Part shown: in pieces, positions 1-11,130 of the stretch
How positions within the stretch are numbered: the first letter of the stretch is position 1
Layout: each line of letters starts with the position of its first letter
NCBI GenBank assembly: GCA_037501455.1
Contig: CM074857.1
Span: 33,934,001-33,998,000 of the forward strand
Reading direction: 5' to 3'
DNA length: 64,000 bases
From: Lantana camara
Taxonomy: Eukaryota; Streptophyta; Magnoliopsida; Lamiales; Verbenaceae
Made by a program: the position numbers and the translations under genes
The notes under the pieces: model-generated
The model's input: only the letters and a program-made list of their open reading frames with translations
Told to the model about the DNA's origin: nothing
Database searches by the model: none

Positions 1-1288
1 GAGTAACTCCCGTTACCGCTTAGAAGAACAGATTCAGTAACCCCCGTGACCAGAGGCAGGAGCAGTGCTTTGGCGAGAGAGGAGGGGTAACGGTCGTTAC
101 CCCAGGATAGAAGAAAAGTGGTAACGCCCATTACCACTAATAAAAGCGTTATGGCGATTTCAAGCTGTAACGGGCGTTAACGATATATGCACATGGATGG
201 GTAACGCCCGTTACCAAGAGTCGGCGAGAAACAATTAGGGTTGCTATTTAAGTGTGTTTTGGAGTCTTTTTGAGAGAGCTTTTCTTACGGGTTGTGACCT
301 GGGGTTTGAAGAGAAGACATAGAGTTTGAAGGAGTTTTTCAGAGAATTCGCGAAGACAAAAGGATTGATTTCTTAGAACGATTTTTAGTTTTATTATTTC
401 TTTAATTATCAAACTAATTCCTTTAAGTTTAGTTTTCGTACGTCAGATTCATTTTTCCAGGCTTTTACTGAATGTTTATGAGTTTGCTTTTGAGATTTTG
501 TTTAGAGTTGATGAACATGAATTTCTTTAATGCAATTTCCTTTAGTTTTATGAGTTTTGCTTTAATTATGAGTAGCTAATTCTCTACGGCTAGGGGAGTG
601 ATGATGAATGCATGATAAGTGTTCGATATGATGCTTGAATGACTTGTGTTAATTTTTAGTTTGAAAACGGGTTTGAATTGACTTGCGATGGCTTGATCAC
701 CCTTAGCATGTTTTATAATTGCCTATAGATTGAGATATTGATGGTAATTTAGATTGTTTTCATAACTTGTAAGTTGTAGAATATAAAGAGATTTGGTTCT
801 AGCTTATACAATAATAATCTTATTCTATGCCTAGCCGCTAGAATACTGAATTGCACTAGTCTTGTTCATATGGTTTAATTAACTATTGGTGATTGTGAGA
901 GCAACATTGAACACTAATTAAGCACTTGGTTACACCTTGAGAGAGGGTAATACAAGTATAAGTGACTAGGTTGTAGAATTACACTTGTCAGACGAGTATT
1001 ATACTGACTCTTGATTGTATGATTCATTACTTTCCCCTACCTGCTTAGTTTACTGAAGTTAATTGAAATGTGTTTTAGTATTACTTGCGTTTAATTCTAG
1101 TTAATTGTTAATTCTGTTTTTAGTAGATTAATAGATAACAACCACTTGATTTCGTTCGGTCTTTAGATTAGAGAAGAATACAGAGTAGTGATTGATTTCC
1201 CTTCCCTGTGGGTACGATCCTGTTGTGCTACGAGTATGTTAGTGTACACTTGCACGATTGGTTTTAACTTGAGTAGAACATAACTCAT
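1..1288 (+). mobile_element. 3' part of a large LTR, lineage uncertain (Tat/Athila-like end)
   Basis: The LTR start lies outside the window. A TATA-like TATTTAA (245-251) is followed by a non-coding leader. The stretch around 1195-1288, with its GTGGGTACGATCC-type sequence and end in ATAACTCATCA, resembles the 3' portion of Tat/Athila LTRs; this is recall of family appearance, not a search result. It breaks off directly against a minus-strand copia reverse transcriptase at about 1289. No coding potential is seen. The upstream (U3) part carries the palindrome array at 3-214. Confidence 0.5.
3..214. repeat. Array of six 14-bp palindromes, GTAAC-GCCC-GTTAC type
   Basis: Copies start at 3, 37, 87, 121, 167 and 201, giving distances of 34, 50, 34, 46 and 34, that is three pairs. 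The best copy is GTAACGCCCGTTAC at 201-214; the copy at 167 is its exact reverse complement in the core (GGGC). The array lies just upstream of the TATA-like element, so in this element it is in the putative U3 and not in an intron. The same motif recurs in element B. Confidence 0.85.
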
Positions 1289-2207
1289 CAACAATCTTCC
1301 ACCAATTTTGCTCAGCGAGGAAAATCATCAACCTTATAGTCTCCAACCGAGCAACCGGAGCAAACACCTCATCGTACTCGATATCTGCTCTTTGACTATA
1401 TCCTTTCTCCACCAATCTCGCTTTGTATCTCTCAATTTCTCATTTGTCATTTTGCTTTGCCTTATACACCCACATCACACCTATTGCTTTGTTTCCCTTG
1501 GGTAATGAGGTAAGTTGCCACGTGTTATTCTTCTCAATGGCCTTGATCTCTTCCTCCATTGAATTTTTCCAATTTTTGTCTTACATTGCCTCCTGAAAGT
1601 ATAGTGGTTCTGAATCAGCAAAAAGACAGAATAAGGAGAGACCGTTTTGCCTTTTGGTGGCATCATAGTTATCCTTCAAGTTCCTTAAATGTGGTGTCCT
1701 TGAGCTTGAACTTTCTGATTCTTCATTATTTGTTCTTCGGGAAGATGGTGGAGTTACGAGCTCTTGTCCAACATCTACTGCATACTTTCATCAACAAATT
1801 AAGGTTGTAGATTGTAGTTTCCACTCCCAAGCACATTCTTCATCGAATTGAACATCACGGATAATAATTATCTTCTTGTTGCTTAGATTATGTAATTTGT
1901 AGCCTTTGGAACTCTCACAATACCTAATAAAGACTAGTTTTGTGCCTTTATCATCGAGCTTATTTCTCCTTATATCTGGTACATGTGTATAGGCCAAACT
2001 CCGAAAAGGTGCGAGACACCTGGATTTCTTCCACTCTATACTTCTTATGATGTCATTCCCCACACACTTCTTGTCGGAGATCGGGCATCAGGTACACTAC
2101 GGTGGCTACGGCTTCTGCCCAAAACTCTTTTGGCATATTCTTGCTCTTGAGCATACTCCTGGTTATGTCAAGGACAGTCCTGTTCTTTCTCTCCGACACT
2201 CCGTTTT
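1289..2207 (-). pseudogene. Ty1/copia pol remnant: integrase C-terminal part, then start of reverse transcriptase
   Basis: Read on the minus strand from 2207, the sequence encodes the end of a copia integrase core (GVSERKNRT, then MLKSKNMPKEFWAEAV). It continues into the family-typical AYTHVPDIRRNKLDDKGTK and GYKLHNL segments (about 2000-1850). At about 1570-1289 it gives the N-terminal reverse-transcriptase region (MWVYK, then EYDEVFAPVARLETIR). Several stops and frameshifts interrupt it, so no protein can be made. It is cut on the left by the LTR at 1-1288 and entered on the right by LTR G at 2208. Confidence 0.8.
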
Positions 2208-4640
2208 TGTAGTACCCCAAGCGGCGGGCACCACATCTCCCATATTAGAGTCTGACACGTGTTACGAAATAAAAAGTCCGCACACACGCCAAACAATAGC
2301 TAACAGGAGACAAACAAAACCACACCCTCGCTAGGTGGTCTACACCCTCAAACAGAGTGCGCATCAATTAAACATACAAGTGCGGAAGCGATTAAGCAAA
2401 ATAACATAAACAATTCAACAAGCATATAAATCATCCGTACAAATCATTTACATACTTGCCTGCCACAGGTTAAAAGAATAGATCATTATTGACAAGGTCA
2501 AACTAAAAAAAGTATCGTAAGTACAAAATGTAAATCAAGTTACAAATGAAATGCAGACTCGAGCTACGCTAAAAGTAAGATTCTAAAGAAAAATTTGTCT
2601 CCTAGCATGAACCAAAGACCTGTACCTGCAATTCAAAGACAAGGGGGAAAGAGAAGACAACGAGGAGGGGTCAGTCCTAACGACTCGTGAGGGGCTAACA
2701 CAAGTACCCATACATATATATAAGAGCAAAGCATATATCAAAGCCAAAAGTTCATGAACCGGGGGATGGTTTTTTCAATCTAAAATATTTTTCTCGTGAT
2801 AATAGACATATGAGTGAGTTTAGGGCCGAAGGCCAAAACAACCAAGTTTTAGTAATTAGAAATCCATTCCTATTTCACAAACCAAACGAATCAACCTAAC
2901 TTGACGAATATGAGTTCTCCAACCAAACTCCTCAAATTCAAATATACTAAACATAATCAAACAAATAAACAAACCTCTTCTTCCAAATGATAGAAGGGGA
3001 ATGCCTCCCCTCTCCATCGGTTCAAAGTTTAAAGTTCACATGAGTCGGGGTTGAATCACTTCCCTGCATCTTCGACAGGGTTACCACCGGCTCAAGAAAA
3101 CCCACTTTGCCCTTGACCTTCCGAGGTTGGACAAATCCTCTCAAATGGAAACGTGCACGGTTAGTGCCCGACGATCCCATGGTCGTCTCGGGTGCCCCTT
3201 ACCCACATCTGCAGGGCCCAAACAAACGGGACAAAGCATACAGACAAAACCTATCTTTCAAGGTCAAAGCTCACTTTAAACGTACACACACCCCAACCCT
3301 TTTTCAAAACAAACAAGAAAATAGTTTACGTATACATAAAGGCGTTTTCAAGACTTATATAGCAAATGGAACAAGTCCCAAAGTACATATTCATCACTTA
3401 TCTATAGATGTTATACTTAGGTTGCATGTGGGCTCATAACATATTTAGGGTTGTAGGTCGTAATAACTAAAAGAAAGAAAACCTCACCTTATCAAACGTA
3501 GTCGGGTAAAAGAGAATCAAACAACGCCTACGGAGAGACCTCATCACGAACTGGATGCTCCTCTAAACAAAGCAAACACCAAAATACACACTTAGACTCA
3601 ATATAAATCATAGAGACGATCGGCGAATGCGTATGAATGCAAATGATGCAATGTAAGTCTTATACGTTTAACACTTAAATAAATAGAAGCACCTAACATG
3701 TTTTCATACAATAACATAATACAACATATCATATCATATCATATCATATGCATACATAAGTTTAAAACACCTTAGGATTAGGATCAGGGAGGGAAAAGGT
3801 GAAAAAAACAAGTTAACGGACGAAATGCATCACGAACATGGCTCTGAATGGCCGTTTAGCACAAATCAAGCACCACCATGAACAGTAGTTCATGGTAGCA
3901 GCGCCCCGAACGCAACCTAGTGAATGGCCATTCCCAAGCTCAAACCTTGGGCCATGAACGGCCGCTCTTAGGTCCAGAGATTGGCTTCCAAACCTGCACA
4001 AAACGCTGGAATTCGAGAAGGAAAAGCAAAGGCAACGCAGCCACAACAACATCAAAGCATCAACATGTTTCATACATAATCTAACCTTTAAATAAGGTTT
4101 AAGGATCCTTTAAGCAAATTTAGCCTTTTAATCACATCATTAGCTCAATTAATCAAGTGTTTAGCAAAACACTATTAATATATATTGGAGCTCATTAAAT
4201 GGATTTCTTGAATACTTCAACCATCTAGCCAAGGGCAACAATAAATGCATCATAAACCTTCAAATATACAATATATATCAAATTGAATGTATATAATCCA
4301 TCACATAAGTCATGCTTTTAACACTATTGATCATCTTCTTCATTCATCAACAAAACATGGATTCCGAGGAGAGAAAGTGTATGAGAAGAAAGAGCACATC
4401 AAGGATAGTCGACATCTTACCTCGGATCGTCGGATAAGTGAATAGAGAAGACAAACTTGAGCTTTCAAGGCTTGAGGGAGCTAGGACTTGAAGAAATCTC
4501 CTTCTCTCTCTTTATCTATGTGTTGATCGATCAAATGGGGAAGAAAATACGGATAGGGTTTGGTAAAAGGGGTAACACAAGTAACTCGGCCCATTCAGAT
4601 CGAATTTTAAGTCAAAAGGGGGTTTAAACGGTTTAAGAAA
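2208..4640 (-). mobile_element. LTR 'G' of a Ty3/gypsy chromovirus, upstream end truncated
   Basis: The plus-strand left end TGTAGTACCCC is the reverse of a typical chromovirus LTR end (GGGGTACTACA). The layout on the minus strand matches the other LTRs here: a leader with purine tracts, a splice-donor-like CCGAG|GTAAG at 4420, a palindrome array (3845-3968), the AGTC/GACT hairpin followed by ACCCC near 2660-2685, then the LTR end. The expected TGTAAC start on the right is absent and copia sequence begins at about 4640, so the boundary is approximate. An (ATATC)n tract lies at 3726-3750. It is a solo or truncated LTR with no internal domain. Confidence 0.7.
3845..3968. repeat. Array of four 14-bp palindromes, TGAAC-GGCC-GTTCA type
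   Basis: Copies start at 3845, 3879, 3921 and 3955 (distances 34, 42, 34). Examples are TGAATGGCCGTTTA, TGAACAGTAGTTCA and TGAATGGCCATTCC. In LTR orientation the array begins 450 nt downstream of the donor-like site at 4420. Confidence 0.8.
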
Positions 4641-6118
4641 AACACAAGACTAGTACCGTTGGATTGCAAAGGCATCTACAGATACCTAGGATTAACCCAA
4701 GTAGTTAAATCTGAAGTATCTGATCCTATTACTATGATGAAACCGTACAAGATATAGACGCTGACCGTTGGGTTAGAGCCATGGAATCTGAATTAGATTT
4801 AATGTATTCTAATAAAGTCTGGGAACTTGTAGATGCATCTGAGAGCATGAAACCTATTGAATGCAAATTGGTCTACAAGAGAAAAAGGGGAGTGGATAGA
4901 AAGGTTGAGACCTTTGAAGCAAGGTTTGTGGCAAAGGGTTATACCCAGAAAGAAGGTATCGATTACGATGAAACCTTCTCGCCTGTAGCAATGATTAAGT
5001 CCATAAGAATTTTCCTTTCCATTCCCTCTCATTTTGATTATAAGATTTTGCAAATGGATGTAAAGAGTGCCTTCTTGAATGGGTACCTTCAAGAAAAAAT
5101 ATACATGGCTCAACCTGAAGGGTTTATAGCCAGAAATCAGGAGCATGTGGTATGCAAGCTTAATAGATCCATTTATAGTCTTAAGCAAGTGTCTAGATCA
5201 TGGAACATCAGATTTAACGAAGTAATTAAATCCTTTGAATTTATACAATTACCTGATGAACCTTATGTGTACAAGAGACATCATAATAGTATTGTAACAT
5301 TTTTAGTTTTATACGTAGACAATATTCTGCTCATTGGGAATGATACAGGAATATTGTCAGCAGTCAAGATTTGGTTATCAAATCAGTTTGACATGAAAGA
5401 CCTATATGAAGCCAGTTATATTCTAGGGATCAAACTTTGTCGTGGTCGTAAGAATAAAATGATTGGTTTATCACAAGCAACATATATAGATAAGATATTG
5501 GCAAGATATAACATGGCGAATTCCAAGAAAGGTTCATTATCTTTCAGACATGGAGTTCATCTGTCTCGGGATCAGTATCCCAAGACTCCTGAAGAGACAG
5601 AAGAGATGAAAGATGTTCCGTATGCTTCGACAGTCGGAAGCCTCATGTATGCATGTTATGTACAAGGCCAGATATCTGTTATGTTGTAGGTCTAGTCAGC
5701 AGATATCAGTCAAACAAACCCTGGACCCCAACACTGGATAGTTGTAAAGCATATATTAAAGTACTTGAGAAGGACTCGAGATTATATGCTTATCTATCGC
5801 AGTGATAAGCTCATTCCTATAGGGTACACAGATTCGAATTTTCAATCTGATTTAGATTCTAGGCGTTCAACTGCTGAATACGTGTTTACTTTAGGAGGAG
5901 CAGCCGTGGGTTGGAGGAGTATTAAGCAAACTTACATTGCTGACTCCAGCATATAAGCCGAATACGTGGTAGCTTCAGAAGCAGTCAAAGAAGCATATTG
6001 GTTTCAAAATTTCTTGGTGGATCTAGAAGTCGTCAAGGATGGACTCACACCGATCACATTGTATTATGACAATGCCTGAGCGGTGGCCAACTCCAAGGAA
6101 CCTCAAAGTCATAAATGG
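4640..6118 (+). pseudogene. Ty1/copia pol remnant 'K': reverse transcriptase and RNase H
   Basis: A 302-codon open stretch (4781-5689) is a copia reverse transcriptase: FVAKGYTQKEGIDYDETFSP, then LQMDVKSAFLNGYLQE, then YSLKQVSRSWN. The catalytic YVDD box reads YVDN, so the second aspartate is lost. A stop and frameshift follow at about 5689. RNase H sequence resumes in another frame (5765-6117) with GYTDSNFQSDLDSRRSTAEY, an internal stop at 5954, and DN-AVANSKEP before the LTR. Gag, protease, integrase and the RT start are missing. The wording of the motifs fits the copia superfamily; the lineage is not determined. Confidence 0.9.
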
Positions 6119-6672
6119 TGGGAATAGTACCCTAGAAAGCCGATTCGACGTAATCCGTTTTGGGACTTTCCTTATAGCACATATAATCTTTGAATAATAG
6201 ACATATGATATTGATCATAGGCAAACACTTCTTTGTGTTCAATTACGTGTTTATGTGTTTCTAAATAATTAATTATGAATTAATTGTTAATTGGAAACTG
6301 GCATTATTTATTTATGAAATAAATATGGCATTATCTAACTTTATTTGTTTAGGAAATAAATAAAGGATATTGTCATACTTATTTTAGAAATAAAGGAGAA
6401 GATATTATCTTACGTTATTTGAAAAATAAAAGATAATATCAAGACTTGTTTATCTATGAAATAAATAAGTGAGATAATGTCAAGTTGTTTTTATTAGTAT
6501 TTATTCATGAAATAAATACAAAGATAATATCAAGTTGTTATTATCATAAATATTTATTTATGAAATAAATATAAAGATAATATCATAAACTTTTTATTTG
6601 TGAAATAAATAATAGTTAATGTCTTAGTTTATTCATTTATGAAATAAATAAATAAGAGAAAATATCCTAAAG
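6119..6672 (+). mobile_element. Start of the 3' LTR of copia K, cut by element D
   Basis: TGGGAATAGTACCC directly follows the end of RNase H. It resembles the start of the other copia LTR in this window (TGGGATTAATGCCC at 54897). The rest is AT-rich U3-like sequence filled by a repeated palindrome. It stops where D begins (TGGTAACGCC at 6673). Confidence 0.7.
6310..6649. repeat. Array of about nine AT-rich palindromes, ATTTAT-GAA-ATAAAT type
   Basis: Well-preserved copies end in GAAATAAAT at about 6324, 6361, 6466, 6517, 6570, 6610 and 6649, with two weaker copies near 6394 and 6430. The spacing is 35-53 bp. Each copy can fold on itself with 6-bp arms. The segments between copies share GATAATATCAAGTTG-like words. 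Confidence 0.75.
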
Positions 6673-8898
6673 TGGTAACGCCTCGACCCCGAATGCACTG
6701 ATTCGGGACCCGGTTTGTTACTCGAGTCGAGCTAGTATCAGAGCGGAGATAACAAAATTCTATATTGTAAATGATTTCTAAGTATTACGCAAGTCAAAAT
6801 ATCCGAACAACAGATAGAAAATTATCTAATCAAATATCGACTTTTCCAAAACATAACAAAGCCAGATAAAGTTTAACATAAATAAGATTCCTTCTTAGTT
6901 GGTGCTGACTCCTTCCAAAGCGTTCATTTTCTTACTCCGAAATCAATCACCTATATTATTTGAAGAGCAAAGAAGATAAATGGTAGGGTGAGTCAAACTA
7001 ACTCAGTGAGGTGAGCAAGGGGTTAAGTGATAGCAATATTTTAAGATACGAGATCAAGGTGATAATTAATTTCAAGATACAAGATCAAGTCGAGTGCAAG
7101 AAGATAATAAATTTCAATCAGAATCAGGTCCATCCTTTTATCGCCTTTTTTCGGTTGGCCAAACACTTACAGTCAGTCAGTGTGACTAGCGGGAGCCCCC
7201 CAGGGAACAATACGAACTATAGGATCCTCTATAGCTGCCAGTACAGTACAGTAATTCTCCTTCAGATGGGTAACAGAACAATAAAGAATATCTCAACAAT
7301 CAAGTAGTAATTCAAGTTTGAAAATCAACAATAAGCAAGGATAGTTCAATCAAGCAACAAGGGTTTTGATTAATTCAATTATATCGAAGATAAAGCTGAA
7401 TTTGCTCTCCAACAAGATAGTTATGATAAAGTTCACAGATGAGAAGGTTCGAGAAGCCTCACAAGAGATTCTTGCTTGCTCGTTCGACACTTAAGAATTA
7501 TTTGAATCCTTGCACGTCACCGATAAGTTTATAAATATAACCATGATTATTAATCACTTGAATATTTTAGGTGGCATACTAATTCTTGGATACCTGAAGT
7601 AATTACACTAACAATTACTAACTAAAATCTTCATCCTCTAATAAATCCCCTATAATATTATCTTAACAAACCATTCATTATATATATATATATATTAGAA
7701 TTTCTTAGAACAAGGTATTATTCTTAAATCATGAACATCAATTATATCATTATACTATTAACTAACCTCGGGACGGTCTGTTAGATAAGATATTCTTTAT
7801 ATCAAACAAGCCCTTATTTCCAAAATTAAAATATCTATTAGAATATCTTAATATAAATAATTCCTAATCACCCTATTAATTACATATGTATTATATTTAA
7901 ATTAAGAGGCAATCTCAATTATTCCAGAACAAATAACTTTACGGATATATAATATTTATACAAATTATAAATATATTTAAAAGCCACTAATTTAACCGTT
8001 CTTAATTGTCGAGGTGTTGGATAAATTTTATATTAACAAATTTAGAATTAGGAGGTCAAAACGAATTTTTTGTATTTCAAGGTAGTCGGACCGATGCCGG
8101 AAAGTTGCCGGAAGTTCGGCCTCCGCCGAAGTTTCACCAAAAATTTCAAACAACATATCAATAGATTTGTCTTGACGAGCCAGTTACTATCCTCCAATTA
8201 ATTTTGTAAGAAAACCAATAATAAAAGTTTAATTTTGTAAAAACTCAACAACGTAATCTAAGTTTCAAGTTTTTCTTAAATCTAAATTAAATTCGATTCA
8301 TTCAATATTTCTCAAAATCGATCGCATAACTATATTAATCATGTCAAGAAGTACCTTAAACACTAAAAGGTGATCGGAATTCTCACCGGAAAAGTATCAA
8401 AATGCACAACAATTTTACGGAGTTCCAAAATATACTCTCGACTTGTCGAAACTAAAAGTTGTTTGCGCTATTGCGATCGTCACGTCAAAACGATGAAGAT
8501 GGTATATAAGTTTATAAGATTCGGCTAAGAAATGAGGGAGATTGACATGATTTAAGAAGACGCTATGTAAGCTTTTATATATATATATAATATGGTTGTA
8601 CGTTCTTATGGTTGTATTGCAGCATCTTAAGAGATGAGAAGGGAGCTTTGAAGAAATGTGAGTTTCTTTACAATTCCTAACCTATTTATAGAAATTCTCC
8701 ACCAATCAAATGCATTCTCTAGCCCAATGTTTGTAGAGAAACTAACAACAAATCCTTGGTTTATAGCTTATGGGTTTGAAGAAAACTAACAACTAAGCCT
8801 ATTATTTCAAGCTCATTGTTTTGAAGGTTGATGGTTTCAAGCCCACAACTTTATAATACCATCAAATTATGTGTGCTCATAGTTTGAGCACTAAAACC
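6673..8898 (-). mobile_element. 3' LTR of element D, distal part (continues at 21085-21175)
   Basis: On the minus strand the D LTR starts at 21175 (TGTAACACCCC, right after the polypurine tract), is interrupted by element A, and resumes from 8898 down to about 6673, ending GGCGTTACCA. It carries the same late hairpin as its relatives (TGAGT...ACTCA, about 6985-7003) and AT-rich filler. Part of it (6673-6765 and 8340-8852) is repeated at 36733-37364. An inverted TTCGGC/GCCGAA pair sits near 8125-8145. No coding sequence is seen. Confidence 0.75.
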
Positions 8899-9267
8899 TG
8901 TAGCGCCCCTTAACACTACAACCCCGCACCGTTGTACTTCCCGAGTGGATGTGAGACCTAGCACTCGAGAAATACTCCGGCGAACGGACAAGACTATACA
9001 ATACCAGAGTATGAAATTTAAACGCAACGGAAAATAAACTTGAGCAATATAAGGGGACAATACATGACGAAACACATATTATTAAGTTGGATGAGTAATT
9101 ACAGTGATAAGTCTAAGACCACTACGAAAGTGCTTATTGGAACATGTACATGCACTCTTAATATAATCCTGATTGACTAAGATATGACACCTTAAAGCTT
9201 CAAGATACCTCTAAGGCGTCGCTCCGTGGATTCCTGAAATCATGCATTTTAAAACCGGGCGAGAGGG

Positions 9268-9284
9268 TTAGTCAAAGTGACTAA
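9268..9284 (-). promoter_or_regulatory. Conserved late-LTR hairpin in the A family
   Basis: TTAGTC-AAAGT-GACTAA has 6-bp perfect arms and a 5-nt loop. On the minus strand it is followed by the CCCTC that other families also show. Equivalent hairpins occur in the other gypsy LTRs of the window with different but still complementary arms. Its function is unknown. Confidence 0.6.
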
Positions 9285-10105
9285 GTGAAGAGGGTGTAAT
9301 AAATTATAAGTATAAATATATGTATATATATATTTATATAATCAAGAAGATCTTGATCAAAATATTGGCAATAGGATATAGCAAATAGGGAACGATTCAT
9401 AATATTTGTAAAAATAGGGATAGGGGTAACTTGGAATGTTTGTAGAAATATGAACCGTTCGTAACAAGAACTTTAATGCCCGCAAGCTAGGCCTCTCCAT
9501 CCGTAACTCCTTAAATTATGATAAAATAGTAACGGTGCTGATCAAGACACCGATACTTCAATAAAACCAATATGATAATAACTCCGCTACTCCTTGGTGT
9601 CAATAGGGAAGCCAACCCTAGAGACCATGAACTAGATTCGGGAGGCAGCTATCTCTCCCTCATCCCTTGGCGTGGAGTAACTAACCTCCAGTTAAACCAC
9701 TACCAAGAGGTGGTGGCAGTCCGCAGCACCAACAATACCCTCGGCCCGATACCTTCGGGGTAATTGCTCGCTACGGATACAACCGGGGCCCATAACAGGA
9801 ATCGAGAACAATATTTTGCTAGCATAACCCGGAATCAATATTTTGATAAAATGGACTTGAAATATATAATGTTCTAGGAAAATGTTGATTCCGGCAAGAA
9901 AGTATTTTTCCCTTAAAGAGGGACATTGTAGTACAATAATATATATATATGGTAGTAAATCAAAATGATAGGTAGGCTTGAAAATAGTTTTTATGTAGAT
10001 ACATATGTATAGCATGATTCCAGTTGAAAATAGTTTAACCCTCACCGAGTGTCTTGACGGTCTAGATAAAATCCTTGGGATTCCACTGTTCAATTATATC
10101 CTCGC

Positions 10106-11025
10106 CTGAAAGTAATAACTACTACTGGCTTAGAACTAGGTTCTAATATTCAAATTAATCAATCATACACACCATAAGGTAAACATCATGTAATATGTTA
10201 AAGATTTCCCGGTAAACCCTAAATTTACCCGTTTAAGGGAATTTGATTAATAATTTAGGGTTTACGAGATCTTTAGCTAATCAAATATATATATATACCA
10301 TATGATAATTATAATTATAAGATTTGAAATAAGATTTATGGTTAAATTTGACAATGTAGGTTATCTTTTGAAAATATTACATAGTTTACCGATTTTTGGA
10401 AAATTCGGGGAAAAATCTTTCTTTAAAAATTCCAAAACTCATTTTATAATTATTTTTATAATAATTTCGAAATTAATTGTATTTTGGTTGAACAAAAAGT
10501 GAAAATTACTATTGAAAACATTTACTATTCGATTTCATATGAATTAAACATTTTATAACACAAAATCAACTTCACACACACACACACACATAACTCACGG
10601 CACACACATGCACACACACACATCTAAGAACATTATGAACATGTTCTTGAACTCATTTGAATATTCAAAGAGGGTATGTAACATGTTCTATCATATTCAT
10701 ATTCATAACATAAGATTGAAGCACAATATAGCAAAATATATGAATTCTCTATGAAAAATAATTCTAATTAAATTACTATAGGCATGAATTTAATCAAACA
10801 AGATCATAAGCATTTAAATACATATTCATATTATATCATATCATAATTCATGCATTTAATTAAATAAAATTCCATAATGTACACACATTGTATTTAAACT
10901 AACAATTATGCACATATTTCATAAAATAAATTCTTAAAGCATAATTTAATTAATCCTAGACATGCTACTACTATTATTATACTAAGAACATAATATAAAG
11001 CATGAAATAATAGAAGAAAACATAC
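10106..11025 (-). other. Putative leader intron in the A-family LTR
   Basis: On the minus strand AAG|GTATGTTTTC (donor, 11025) follows the TATA box by about 100 nt. TTACTTTCAG (acceptor, 10106) comes 920 nt later. The same pair is kept in the solo copies (59652 to about 60569; about 41738 to 42601). This is inferred from motifs only; no transcript evidence exists here. Confidence 0.45.
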
Positions 11026-11122
11026 CTTGTAGAAAGAGAGAGGGTTGGGGCGTGAGAATTGGGAGAGAAGAGAATGATTTTTGTGTGTTGATTTGTGAGG
11101 TATAAATGAGGCTTAAAGGGGG

Positions 11123-11130
11123 TATTTATA
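11123..11130 (-). promoter_or_regulatory. TATA box of the A-family LTR
   Basis: The minus strand reads CCTATAAATACCCCCC. The same box is at 41636-41643 and 59546-59553 in the plus-strand solo LTRs. In the 5' LTR of A the box is split by the nested insertion at 16033. Confidence 0.75.

Noticed and set aside
3..214. CRISPR-like regularly spaced repeats
   Set aside because: The repeats are 14-bp imperfect palindromes in a plant LTR; spacers are short and paired, and there are no cas genes or leader.
10302..10502. 66-residue open frame conserved at 15204-15404
   Set aside because: Both copies lie in the two LTRs of element A and are identical only because the LTRs are. The sequence is AT-rich and Ile/Phe/Lys-biased with no coding features.
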